Assembly: GCA_964411505.1 (NCBI GenBank)
Contig: CAYPLH010000005.1
Location: 62,001-126,000 of the forward strand
Direction of reading: 5' to 3'
Origin: CAYPLH01 sp964411505
Lineage (GTDB): Bacteria > Bacillota > Clostridia > CAYPLH01 > DUMO01
DNA length: 64,000 bases
In this document: in pieces, positions 9,690 through 17,322 of the stretch
How positions within the stretch are numbered: position 1 is the stretch's first letter
Layout of the letters: every line of letters starts with the position of its first letter
Translations under genes and position numbers: made by a program
Notes under the pieces: generated by a model
What the model saw: only the letters and a program-made list of their open reading frames with translations
Told to the model about the DNA's origin: nothing
Databases searched by the model: none

Positions 9690-10064
9690 CTATTCCTTTC
9701 CCTCGTATTGCCCGATTGTAAATTCGAGACATGGTTTTCCATTAACCACGTGTTCTGCTACAATTCTCCTGACTTTTTCAGGTGTCAGCTTTACATAGGT
9801 AACCTTTTTCCCATTTGTGTCAATCAATTCCGCCATTGGTTCCATTCTGCATACACCCAGACATCCAGTCATAGTAACTGTCGCACTTTCAATACTTCTT
9901 TTTTTCAGTTCTTCCATAAATGCAGTCATGACAGGTCTTGCACCAGCAGCTATGCCACACGTTGCCATACCAACAACTATCCTAAAACCATCTTTACTTT
10001 TTCTTAAGCCGATCTTTTCCTGAGCTTTGTTTCTGATTGCCTCAAGTTCAGCCAATGATTTCAT
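9690..10064 (-). CDS. Thioredoxin-like [2Fe-2S] ferredoxin subunit of the hydrogenase operon
   Basis: Small electron carrier or structural partner of the Hyd complex. The 124 residues are one thioredoxin-fold ferredoxin domain with the cysteine pattern MATCGIAAGA and TMTGCLGVCRMEP, the spacing of NuoE/[2Fe-2S] ferredoxins. Clostridial Hyd operons commonly carry this extra gene between the ATPase-fold gene and hydB. Its first 17 bases overlap the end of the upstream gene, and hydB follows after 11 bases. Its exact role in the complex is not established. Confidence 0.85.
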   Translation of the reverse strand: MKSLAELEAIRNKAQEKIGLRKSKDGFRIVVGMATCGIAAGARPVMTAFMEELKKRSIESATVTMTGCLGVCRMEPMAELIDTNGKKVTYVKLTPEKVRRIVAEHVVNGKPCLEFTIGQYEGKE

Positions 10065-10611
10065 TCAGAACACCCCCAAACATTTTGTTAACATTTTCAT
10101 TTATATATTCTTTTATCCAAGTTATTACTTCACTATTATCTAGTGGAACTTCACCTAATCTTTCTTTCAAATCAATGGTGTTTAATTTAAAAATTTCTTC
10201 ATCCTTAACCAAATCTACTTCGAGTTCAACCAATGGTGCCATTAAGATTAGACATGCAATTGTTTCCCCAATATCTCCAAGGGGAGGACGATCAATGCTA
10301 CTAATACTATAAGATGCTTTTATATCTGTACCTTTACCTTTAACTGAATTGATGAAAAATTCTCCTCCTGATCTTTGGGATGATGCTTTAAAAAGCGGAA
10401 TACCCAAACCTACCTTTCTGGTTTTCCGACTTGTTGAAAAAGGATCTACTGCTTTATCCAAAGTTTCTTTATCCATTCCTTTTCCATTATCCATAACTGT
10501 AATTTCAATCCAGTTATTGTCAATCACCTTCAAGCTAATTGTGACCTTTTTGGCATCAGCTGTCAGTGAATTTTGCACAATATCCAATAGATGAAGAGAA
10601 ATATCTTTCAT
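10048..10611 (-). CDS. Histidine-kinase-type ATP-binding protein (GHKL fold)
   Basis: A stand-alone GHKL ATPase domain of 187 residues, with no sensor, membrane or dimerisation/His-box domain. The N-box is DIVQNSLTADA, the G1 box DNGKGMDKE and the G2-like box KVGLGIPLFK. The last 70 residues form an unassigned C-terminal extension. It sits between the NuoE-like and ferredoxin-like genes of the hydrogenase operon, with one base to the former and a 17-bp overlap with the latter, so it is translationally coupled to them. The partner it phosphorylates, if any, is unknown. A conserved role with the Hyd complex is inferred from its place. Confidence 0.8.
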   Translation of the reverse strand: MKDISLHLLDIVQNSLTADAKKVTISLKVIDNNWIEITVMDNGKGMDKETLDKAVDPFSTSRKTRKVGLGIPLFKASSQRSGGEFFINSVKGKGTDIKASYSISSIDRPPLGDIGETIACLILMAPLVELEVDLVKDEEIFKLNTIDLKERLGEVPLDNSEVITWIKEYINENVNKMFGGVLNEIIG

Positions 10612-10612
10612 G

Positions 10613-11113
10613 CTAGTTATCCTTGTATTTACTAATAATACCTTCTATATCATCTGCAACCAGCCTACCGTATACATCATCATTAACCATCATTACAGGT
10701 GCCAGTCCGCAAGCGCCTATACATCTGCAGGCTTCAAGAGAAAATTTCCCATCTTCTGTTATATCCCCTACATCAATACCAAGCTTCTCCTTTAATTTAT
10801 CCAAAATTTTTCCAGAACCCTTAACATAACAAGCAGTTCCCATACATAACTGGATTTTGAATTTGCCTTTAGGTTGCAAAGAGAATTGTGTATAGAATGT
10901 TACTACACCATAGATTTCTGCAAGGGGAACATCAAGTCCCTCAGATATCTTTTTCTGTACTTCTATCGGTAAATAACCGAATAATTCTTGCGCTTCATGT
11001 AAAACCGGGATAAGTGCACCTCTTTCATGAACATGCTTTTTGATTATTTCATCCAGCATATCCATTCTCTCATCCTTCATAGTTCCACAACCACAGCACT
11101 TTGTTTCACTCAT
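10613..11113 (-). CDS. hydC: NuoE-like [2Fe-2S] hydrogenase subunit HydC
   Basis: Passes electrons between HydB flavin and the HydA clusters. The 166 residues have an N-terminal helical part with HERGALIPVLHEAQELFGYLP and a thioredoxin-like [2Fe-2S] domain with four ligands in the pattern CMGTACYVKGS ... EACRCIGACGLAPVM, as in 24-kDa NuoE proteins. It is the first gene of the operon; paired Rex-like operators lie 55-93 bases upstream of its ATG. An additional Cys cluster (KCCGCGTM) occurs at the very N terminus. Confidence 0.9.
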   Translation of the reverse strand: MSETKCCGCGTMKDERMDMLDEIIKKHVHERGALIPVLHEAQELFGYLPIEVQKKISEGLDVPLAEIYGVVTFYTQFSLQPKGKFKIQLCMGTACYVKGSGKILDKLKEKLGIDVGDITEDGKFSLEACRCIGACGLAPVMMVNDDVYGRLVADDIEGIISKYKDN

Positions 11114-11167
11114 TCAGATCACCCCTAATCCAAATACAATTATTTTAATTTCACTTTTTATACCACA

Positions 11168-11206
11168 TTGTTAAGTATTTAACGAAATACGTTAATAATA
11201 TAACAA
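11168..11206. promoter_or_regulatory. Two Rex-like operators in front of the hydrogenase operon
   Basis: Site 1, 11168-11185, TTGTTAAGTATTTAACGA, matches the clostridial Rex consensus TTGTTAA-N4-TTAACAA at 13 of 14 fixed positions. Site 2, 11189-11206, matches at 11 of 14. The sites are 21 bp apart, two helical turns. Rex is known as an NADH/NAD+-responsive repressor of fermentative and hydrogenase genes. No rex gene is in this window. Confidence 0.65.
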
Positions 11207-11360
11207 TTGTCGCTTCTATTATATTAGATGCAAACTAATAATTCAATACTATTTTAAAAAATAAATTAGAAATTTTTATGTATATTTTTTTGAAAAACTC
11301 CCGAAATTGTTAGCTTCTGAGGATTATATCAAGTCTATTGTATACAAAATACTTCTAAAG

Positions 11361-12086
11361 CTACCGCCATCCATGCTGTGCACACAATTTTGATATGATT
11401 GATCTTGCGTTTTTTGCTTCTATTTCAAGAAATGTTTCTCTTTCTAAAATATCTCCAAGTTCATGGGCGTCTGAGCTACGTATAAATTGAAAATGGGATA
11501 GTCCCGGATTGTCTCTTAAAAAATCAACAACACACACACTACGGGATAATTCAAGATAAGTAAAACCCACATCTTCAGGTATCATACCAAGATTAGACAA
11601 TATACTGTGGGATTGCCTGTCAATATGCGCTGGGATAATAATGCCTCCTAGATTCGCAACCTTTTGCGCTGCTTCCTCAACACTTAGAGTAGTGGCAGTC
11701 AGCAATAACTGCCTGTTTATGTCGGTAATTCTATCGTTTTCATCCATTAGAGTCTGCCTTCCAAAAATGTCTTCTCTATTTTCTATATCAGGCAGCGATG
11801 AACTTACAATATCCTGAAAAGCCATACATGAAATGATATTATCAAAAAGGCAAAGCAAATGAACTTCTTCCTGCGTTTCCAGTTCCATTCCCGGAACAAC
11901 TATAATCCCCTTTTTCATACCACATTTGATAACTGCTTCACAGTTAGCAGAGGAATTATGATCAGTAATCGCAATTACGTCAAGACCTTTTAGCACAGAC
12001 ATATTAACAATATTGTTCGGTGTCATATCCTCGGAGGCACATGGCGATAATGCTGTATGAATGTGCAAATCAACAGCCGCTTTCAT
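11361..12086 (-). CDS. PHP-domain metal-dependent phosphoesterase
   Basis: The 241 residues form a PHP domain. It has DLHIHTALSPCASEDM at the N terminus (HxH metal ligands), ITDHNSSAN for the second metal-binding loop, PGMELETQEEVHLL, PAHIDRQ, and a C-terminal SSDAHELGDI. Activity is probably phosphoester hydrolysis on a small molecule; the substrate is unknown. The ATG overlaps the stop of the upstream DRTGG gene by 4 bases, so the two are translationally coupled. It ends the redox-signalling cassette, which lies directly upstream of the hydrogenase operon. Confidence 0.85.
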   Translation of the reverse strand: MKAAVDLHIHTALSPCASEDMTPNNIVNMSVLKGLDVIAITDHNSSANCEAVIKCGMKKGIIVVPGMELETQEEVHLLCLFDNIISCMAFQDIVSSSLPDIENREDIFGRQTLMDENDRITDINRQLLLTATTLSVEEAAQKVANLGGIIIPAHIDRQSHSILSNLGMIPEDVGFTYLELSRSVCVVDFLRDNPGLSHFQFIRSSDAHELGDILERETFLEIEAKNARSIISKLCAQHGWR

Positions 12087-12418
12087 TTTATCCCCAATTC
12101 ATAAATGCGACAGGCAAGAGAGTAAGAACTTACTTTTTTCCCCAGTATCGGTATACTTTCAGCTACCGCTTTATCCAAAGTGTTTTCTTCGGGTTCAATA
12201 CCCTCCGGAATAATTATGCACGAAAGCTCATTAAGAGATGCAACTGCCACAATATTGACATGAGTATGTATTGTAATCCATGCACTTCCGCTTTCAGAAT
12301 TAGACATTACCCTGCTTAAAAGGTCACCAATGTATACTCCGGAAATTTCCCTTTCAAGCCCATCTTCTCCTGCAAAAAGTCTCAAATTCAGTTTTTGCGC
12401 TAGTTCTCTTACCTTCAA
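12083..12418 (-). CDS. DRTGG-domain protein (first copy)
   Basis: The 111 residues look like one DRTGG-type domain (AQKLNLRLFAGEDGLEREISGVYIGDLLS ... NIVAVASLNELSCIIIPEG in outline). These domains also occur in phosphotransacetylases and CBS proteins and probably bind a small ligand. The start is a TTG at 12418. It is coupled to the PHP gene through the ATGA overlap, and is related to the second DRTGG protein at 14340-14687. No enzyme function is assigned. Confidence 0.7.
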   Translation of the reverse strand: MKVRELAQKLNLRLFAGEDGLEREISGVYIGDLLSRVMSNSESGSAWITIHTHVNIVAVASLNELSCIIIPEGIEPEENTLDKAVAESIPILGKKVSSYSLACRIYELGIK

Positions 12419-12501
12419 TTACATACCGTTACACAAACTTTATAAAACCCTAAAAACATTATAAAATCCTATGTTTACTTTTCTTAATATCCTTCCCTAT
12501 T

Positions 12502-13872
12502 TTATAACGATGTTTGTTTTACTGTAACGGTTTCCCTCCCTTCCTTCTCCTCTTTTCTATTGTTCAGTACTGGAGGTAACACGTTCTCAAGTGCAATCAT
12601 ACGTGCTGTTAATTCCCTAATTTTTTCTCTTAACTTAAAAATACAATCGGTCTCATTCGCAATTCCCCTAACTATATCTTCTGCAAGAGCTCTGCAACTA
12701 GGAGCTCCACAGGCACCGCAGTCAAGTCCAGGAAGTCCTTTGCATATAACTTCAAGCTGTTCCAGCTTTAATATTGCTTTTTCCATATCTTCATCAAGTT
12801 TAAGAACAGGTCTATAGGATACATTTCCGGTCCACAGCAAATCCTTGTGCTCCTCATACTTATCTGGATCGTTAACACTAACAGTTTTTTTATTTGCTTT
12901 AGCTGAATCGATAAAGGTTCTTAATTTGCTTTTTGCAACGAATACATTTTCAACAGTAAGAGGACCGCCAAGGCACCCCCCTGTGCATGAAAGGGCTTCA
13001 ACGAAATCAACATCCTCTAGCTCTTCATTTTCAATTTCTTCAAAAATCTTTATAACATTATGTATACCATCAACCGCAAGAAATTTATCAGTACCCAAAG
13101 CGAGACCTTCGCCTCCAGAGCTAGCCCATCTGATACCCTCATAGCCGGACTGTTCAAGATTTCCCTCTGAATCCTGATTTTCTATATTTTCAAGCATTTT
13201 AAGGTATATATCCTTTATTGCAATTACCCCATCCACAGATGATTTCTCTTTTTCGTATGGCGCTTTTACACTGGTTACTTTCGCAGCGCACGGAGAAATA
13301 AAGAACACCCCAATTTCTGAAGGCTTGAAAATATTCTCTTTAACGACCTCGCTCTTCACTATTTTTGCAGCAACCTCCATAGGAGATTCCAACTTAAGAA
13401 GATTGTCAATAAGTGCAGGAAACCTTACCTGAATCAGCCGTACAACTGCCGGGCATGCTGCAGATATGACAGGTCTTTTTAAGCCTTTTTCACTCATCAG
13501 CTTTTTTGATGCTTCAGTCACAATTTCAGCTGCTTTTGCAACCTCATATACTTTGTCAAAACCAAGAGACTTTAAAGCAGTTAATATAGAGTTGCGGCTT
13601 TTAGCATTTTTGAATTGACCATAGATAGAAGGTGCTGGTATTGCTATCTTGTATTTATAATTATTAATCGCGTCAAAGCTATCTGTAATTGCTTTTTTGG
13701 CATGGTAAGGGCAAACTCTAAGACACTCGCCGCAATCAATACATCTTTCATTGATTATGGTTGCTTTCCCTTTTCTTACTCTTATTGCTTCAGTAGGACA
13801 CCTTTTTATACAGTTTGTGCACCCTTTACATTTATCCTTATCCAGTGTCACCGAATGAAAGTACTTTTCCAT
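12502..13872 (-). CDS. [FeFe]-hydrogenase-like iron-sulfur protein, probable sensor
   Basis: The 456 residues run: two [4Fe-4S] motifs (CKGCTNCIKRC, CIDCGECLRVC), hydrogenase H-domain, then a CGACGAPSCRALAEDI four-Cys cluster domain and a short coiled helix. The three H-cluster motifs are present but altered: SAACPAV, SPCAAK and SCTGGCLGGP. The cluster-binding Cys residues are kept. Ala replaces the Cys that shuttles protons in catalytic enzymes, as in sensory (group C / HydS-like) hydrogenases. No PAS domain is seen. Placed between an RsbW-like ATPase and a DRTGG protein, it is more likely a redox or H2 sensor than a bulk enzyme. GGAGG lies 8 bases before the ATG. Confidence 0.82.
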   Translation of the reverse strand: MEKYFHSVTLDKDKCKGCTNCIKRCPTEAIRVRKGKATIINERCIDCGECLRVCPYHAKKAITDSFDAINNYKYKIAIPAPSIYGQFKNAKSRNSILTALKSLGFDKVYEVAKAAEIVTEASKKLMSEKGLKRPVISAACPAVVRLIQVRFPALIDNLLKLESPMEVAAKIVKSEVVKENIFKPSEIGVFFISPCAAKVTSVKAPYEKEKSSVDGVIAIKDIYLKMLENIENQDSEGNLEQSGYEGIRWASSGGEGLALGTDKFLAVDGIHNVIKIFEEIENEELEDVDFVEALSCTGGCLGGPLTVENVFVAKSKLRTFIDSAKANKKTVSVNDPDKYEEHKDLLWTGNVSYRPVLKLDEDMEKAILKLEQLEVICKGLPGLDCGACGAPSCRALAEDIVRGIANETDCIFKLREKIRELTARMIALENVLPPVLNNRKEEKEGRETVTVKQTSL

Positions 13873-13910
13873 TTAACCACCTCCTAGTTAGTTAGTTGGT
13901 TGGTCAACTC

Positions 13911-14339
13911 TCAACTAAAATATACTTTTATCATAACAACCGTGCCTTTGCCCGGTTCAGTTTGAATATCCAGTTCATCAGCGTATCTTTTAATATTAGG
14001 TAACCCCATTCCGGCTCCAAATCCCATTTCACGTATTTTATCTGTAGCGGTTGAGTATCCCTCCTGTAATGCAAGGTCTAAATCAGCTATACCAGGTCCC
14101 TCATCTTTTATAATAATCTTTATACTTTCAGTGGAAATTACAACATCTGCTTTGCCTCCATTTGCATGTATAACTGCGTTAATTTCAGCTTCATACATCG
14201 AGACTGCAGCTCTTTTTATGTCAAAAGGATTAACCCCAAGTTGTACAAGCATCTTCTTTGCATCACTAGAAGCTTCACCTGCTGCCGCAAGATCCTCACC
14301 CGGTATATCATATTGTTTTCGAATGATTCCTCCACCCAC
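13911..14339 (-). CDS. RsbW-like anti-sigma-factor-type ATP-binding protein
   Basis: Stand-alone GHKL/HATPase_c_2 domain of 142 residues, the size of anti-sigma serine kinases. The N-box is EAEINAVIHANGG, the G1 box DEGPGIADLDLA and the G2 box GFGAGMGLPNIKRYAD. The start is a GTG placed directly after the stop of the upstream DRTGG gene, so translation is coupled. It precedes the hydrogenase-like sensor gene by 38 bases. A signalling role is inferred; no sigma factor or STAS partner is present nearby. Confidence 0.83.
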   Translation of the reverse strand: MGGGIIRKQYDIPGEDLAAAGEASSDAKKMLVQLGVNPFDIKRAAVSMYEAEINAVIHANGGKADVVISTESIKIIIKDEGPGIADLDLALQEGYSTATDKIREMGFGAGMGLPNIKRYADELDIQTEPGKGTVVMIKVYFS

Positions 14340-14687
14340 TTAATCACCTCTGCCTGTTACTCCCGAACTATATAGCTTGCCACATGCTGTAAACATAGTT
14401 TCAGAGGTTGACATGACAATAATATCCTTCTCTTGAGCTAATTTTGTAACGGTAGCCGGTGGTTTTTTTCCCCGCACAAACACAACTACTTTTATATCCA
14501 TCATTTCTGCTGTCCTGATTACCTGAGGACTGACAAGACCTGTTAACAAAACTACATTATCCTTGACATAGGCCATAACATCACTCATTAAGTCTGAACC
14601 GCAAACCGAAAATACTTCATTTTCCATATCATTGCCAGGCACCAAAATCTCAGCATTTAAAACCTTTGCTATATCAATAATCTTCAA
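14340..14687 (-). CDS. DRTGG-domain protein (second copy)
   Basis: The 115 residues have the same overall pattern as the protein at 12083-12418 (AKVLNAEILV ... VCGSDLMSDVMAY ... MDIKVVVFVRGKKPP). The start is a TTG at 14687 with GAGAGG 6-7 bases before it. It is the first gene of the cassette DRTGG, RsbW-like, hydrogenase-like, DRTGG and PHP. A Rex-like site and a hairpin-rich leader lie upstream. Ligand and function are unknown. Confidence 0.72.
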   Translation of the reverse strand: MKIIDIAKVLNAEILVPGNDMENEVFSVCGSDLMSDVMAYVKDNVVLLTGLVSPQVIRTAEMMDIKVVVFVRGKKPPATVTKLAQEKDIIVMSTSETMFTACGKLYSSGVTGRGD

Positions 14688-14746
14688 AAAGATCCTCTCC
14701 CATATAAGTTTATATCAACTCAATAGACTTTATGATTGCTCCCCAG

Positions 14747-14904
14747 TAAGTCGCTTTGCGACTTATTCCTGCAGGCTAACCTGCAGGAAATTGCAACGAA
14801 GTTGCAATCTGGTGCAATCTAATATGATTATCCAGCCTTCCTTGGAAGGCTGCTGCAAGCTATGCATACATAACTTGCAGCAGAAAGTCACTCTGTGCCT
14901 TTCT
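14747..14904. repeat. Hairpin-cluster repeat, family A copy 1
   Basis: Five or more small hairpins follow one another: TAAGTCGC/GCGACTTA, TCCTGCAGG/CCTGCAGGA, ATTGCAAC/GTTGCAAT, CAGCCTTCC/GGAAGGCTG and CTGCTGCAAG/CTTGCAGCAG. The block 14849-14903 is about 80% identical to 21917-21972. It lies in the leader of the DRTGG cassette. Confidence 0.7.
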
Positions 14905-14950
14905 GGATCATAATCACATTATTAGATAACCTAAATAACATTTTAACATA

Positions 14951-14968
14951 TTGTTAATGAATTAACTA
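14951..14968. promoter_or_regulatory. Rex-like operator upstream of the DRTGG cassette
   Basis: TTGTTAATGAATTAACTA matches TTGTTAA-N4-TTAACAA at 13 of 14 fixed positions. It lies 264 bases upstream of the first DRTGG gene, on the far side of the hairpin cluster. Confidence 0.55.
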
Positions 14969-15007
14969 TTGTTTTTTGCAATAATAGTTAGTTCCATGTG
15001 TCTATTC

Positions 15008-15044
15008 GTTATTGTTCACACCCTATTGCTTTGTGAACAATAAC
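15008..15044. promoter_or_regulatory. 13-bp inverted repeat after the stalk-protein gene
   Basis: The arms GTTATTGTTCACA (15008-15020) and TGTGAACAATAAC (15032-15044) are perfect, with an 11-base spacer. No T-run follows on either strand, so an operator is as likely as a terminator. Confidence 0.4.
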
Positions 15045-15084
15045 TGAATGAAAACTCAGACTTAATGAGACTGCTGCAAAAAGT

Positions 15085-16203
15085 CTAAATACCTTCTGGT
15101 AATTTTATATCAATATCTCCGTTAATATCAGAAAACGTGCTTGTAATTTCTGCATTATATTTGCCCTCACCAAGATCCGAATCCAGACTCCCGCTGATAT
15201 CCATCACCATACTATCAATCATGTATGTGTTTTTATCAATATAAACAGTTGTGTAGTACCTGGCAAGCTCGTATTTTAAAATTTGCTGTGAGTTTTCATT
15301 TACTTTATTAAAGAGCTCAACCAGATAAATATTCCCCTCAAGTATGTATTTGCCTGTTTCCGTGTTTTCTCGTGCAACCAGCCCAGCGCAAAGAGAATCA
15401 CTGTCATAAAGGTTCACTATATCTATATTGTCTTCGAACAAAATATCGGAGCCTTGATCTGAAATAGTCCGTTTTGTCCACTTCCCGGTAAACATATTCT
15501 GCTCGTATAACGTATTTTCAACAAAGTAGGTATTATAACTTAAGTTTTGAATAATAGGAATACTCATGTTCAAATGAAGCTTTTTATTTTCGCGATCAAA
15601 TCTAGTTGACATATGAGCATCTAGTGGTAAAATTGAGTCCTGTTGAAGAATCTGTAATTTCAAATCTGTTGAAATGACCGCCTTTTTGATAGCCAGCATA
15701 ACTTCACTTGATTTTTGGATAATATCATTTACTGCTTTAAATTGTTCTTCAGTTGTAATTAGAGCAGCCCTTAGACCATCATCCCACACAACCTTTCTTT
15801 TAAAGCTTTCAGCAATAAACCTCAAAGGTACATAGGTTCTTTCGTTATATATCACTGGCGCAGCATTCAGCACAACAGGTGAACCATTTATCTTTGCTTC
15901 CAGGCTTCCTATTTTAAGATTAATCTCGATTCCATCATGGAGCAAACGCACACTTTTTGAAAAATCATCCCAGATAATGTGTTCACTATCATTTGAGACT
16001 CCAAGACTAACGGCTACCGATCTTAATGGAAGAAACGTACTACCGCTTATAATAATAGGTGTATCTTCATATGTACAAAGCTCCCCATCAATTATAATTT
16101 TTATATCCTGGCTTGGAACAGGCGTATTTTGGGCATACACTACAAGATTACACATTACAAGAATCATTGATATCAAAAAAACTACAAGAACTTTTTTTAG
16201 CAT
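15085..16203 (-). CDS. Secreted stalk-domain (copper amine oxidase N-like) protein
   Basis: The 372 residues start with a signal peptide (MLKKVLVVFLISMILVMCNL, cleavage near VYAQ). Residues about 30-145 form a stalk domain with the two half-repeats FLPLRSVAVSLGVS and YVPLRFIAESFKR typical of clostridial cell-surface proteins. The remaining 220 residues resemble no domain I can name. They are beta-rich, like lipoprotein-type DUFs that bind or measure something outside the cell. The ATG at 16203 is chosen because GGAAG lies 8 bases upstream; two earlier in-frame ATGs are poorly placed. It is a single gene. Confidence 0.78.
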   Translation of the reverse strand: MLKKVLVVFLISMILVMCNLVVYAQNTPVPSQDIKIIIDGELCTYEDTPIIISGSTFLPLRSVAVSLGVSNDSEHIIWDDFSKSVRLLHDGIEINLKIGSLEAKINGSPVVLNAAPVIYNERTYVPLRFIAESFKRKVVWDDGLRAALITTEEQFKAVNDIIQKSSEVMLAIKKAVISTDLKLQILQQDSILPLDAHMSTRFDRENKKLHLNMSIPIIQNLSYNTYFVENTLYEQNMFTGKWTKRTISDQGSDILFEDNIDIVNLYDSDSLCAGLVARENTETGKYILEGNIYLVELFNKVNENSQQILKYELARYYTTVYIDKNTYMIDSMVMDISGSLDSDLGEGKYNAEITSTFSDINGDIDIKLPEGI

Positions 16204-16479
16204 GTTCATTTCTTCCTTTCGTTTGGAACCTAGGTACAAAAATAGCACTATACTTCAAACTACACGAGTGGGCGGCTGATACACTTTAAATGAGTAAAAA
16301 TCATTTTACTACTCAGATAATAATATGCCAAGTCGTCAACTAATATTAATTATAACCTTTTCTCGTATGTGATTTCAATCTGAATATCCTACTACCAGAA
16401 AAAATAATTGCACCAAACTCCAGTATTTATGGAACAGGTGTAAAAAGTCTACCTTCGCTACGCTCTAAAAGGTTGTACG

Positions 16480-16565
16480 CGCATAAATTCCACCGGAGGC
16501 AATATAATAACCTCGGAAACGAGGTTATTATATCATACAATTTCCTTGAAATTCATGGTATAATA
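16480..16565. repeat. Palindromic repeat, family B copy 1
   Basis: Contains CATAAATTCCACCGGAGGC, the hairpin TAATAACCTCG/CGAGGTTATTA (16503-16531) and an imperfect palindrome around CAATTTCCTTGAAATTC (16531-16565). The same three parts occur at 19599-19748. Confidence 0.65.
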
Positions 16566-16580
16566 TTATCATGAAGAAAG

Positions 16581-16611
16581 GTTGCCCATATCATAGGGCG
16601 TGGATTGAAAC
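16581..16611 (+). repeat. Solitary type I-C CRISPR-like repeat
   Basis: 31 bases starting GTTGCCCATATCATAGGGCG and ending TGGATTGAAAC. The GCCC/GGGC stem and the GCGTGGATTGAAAC end are those of type I-C repeats. There is no second repeat, spacer or cas gene in the window, so this is not an array. It may be a relic or a chance likeness. Confidence 0.4.
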
Positions 16612-16652
16612 ATAAATTGCAAAACAGTAAAATTCCAAGAGGAGGTTTATTT

Positions 16653-17165
16653 ATGGATGTATTATCTGCTATTGAAGGCAGGAGAAGTATCAGAAAATAT
16701 AGTTCCAAAAAGGTTGAAGACGAGAAATTAAAAAAGGTGCTAGAAGCTGCTAGGCTTTCCCCCTCTGCAAGAAATACCCAAGCTTGGAAGTTCATTGTTG
16801 TAAAAGATCCTGATAAAATAAAAAAGATTGGTGATACTACACAATCTTCTCAATTTTTATCTGAGGCACCTTGTGTAATAGTTGCTTGTGGTGCAGATCC
16901 GCAGAGTATCATGCGTTGTGGGCAATTAAGACACACAGTAGATCTATCTATTGCAACAGCATACCTCATACTTGAGGCTTATGAGCAAGGCCTTGGAACC
17001 TGTTGGATTGGAAGTTACGATGAACAAAAAGTAAAAGAAATTTTAAATATCCCAAAAGGTGTCAGAGTCGTAGCGCTAACACCCCTTGGATATCCAGCTG
17101 AAACCCCTGATGCCCGCTTCAGAAAGAGTTTGGATGAAATTGTATGTTATGAAACATATAATTAA
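16653..17165 (+). CDS. Nitroreductase-family FMN oxidoreductase
   Basis: The 170 residues match the small nitroreductase fold: the N-terminal FMN-binding signature EGRRSIRKYSSKKV, LSPSARNTQAWKF, GLGTCWIGSYDEQKVKEIL and the end pattern VVALTPLGYPAE. It transfers electrons from NAD(P)H through FMN to a nitro compound, quinone or flavin; the physiological substrate is unknown. The start at 16653 has an AGAGGAGG site 8 bases upstream; an earlier in-frame ATG at 16605 lacks one and would run into the CRISPR-like repeat. It is a single gene. Confidence 0.87.
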   Translation: MDVLSAIEGRRSIRKYSSKKVEDEKLKKVLEAARLSPSARNTQAWKFIVVKDPDKIKKIGDTTQSSQFLSEAPCVIVACGADPQSIMRCGQLRHTVDLSIATAYLILEAYEQGLGTCWIGSYDEQKVKEILNIPKGVRVVALTPLGYPAETPDARFRKSLDEIVCYETYN

Positions 17166-17322
17166 CTTAGCATGCAACTATACCATACCCCAACTTTTCC
17201 ACATTCTTGATTCTTACGCTGTTCATGCATTTTGGAGTCCACAAGTGTAAAATCATAGAACCTTTTTTATCTATAACAGCCTATTGCTCTATAACAGTCT
17301 ATTGTTAAGAGTAAGTTGGACT

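Noticed and set aside
15008..15044. Terminator of the stalk-protein gene
   Set aside because: A perfect stem, but no T-run on either strand, so it is listed as an inverted repeat of unknown role.
16581..16611. CRISPR array
   Set aside because: Only one repeat is present, with no spacer or cas gene nearby, so it is listed as a solitary repeat.
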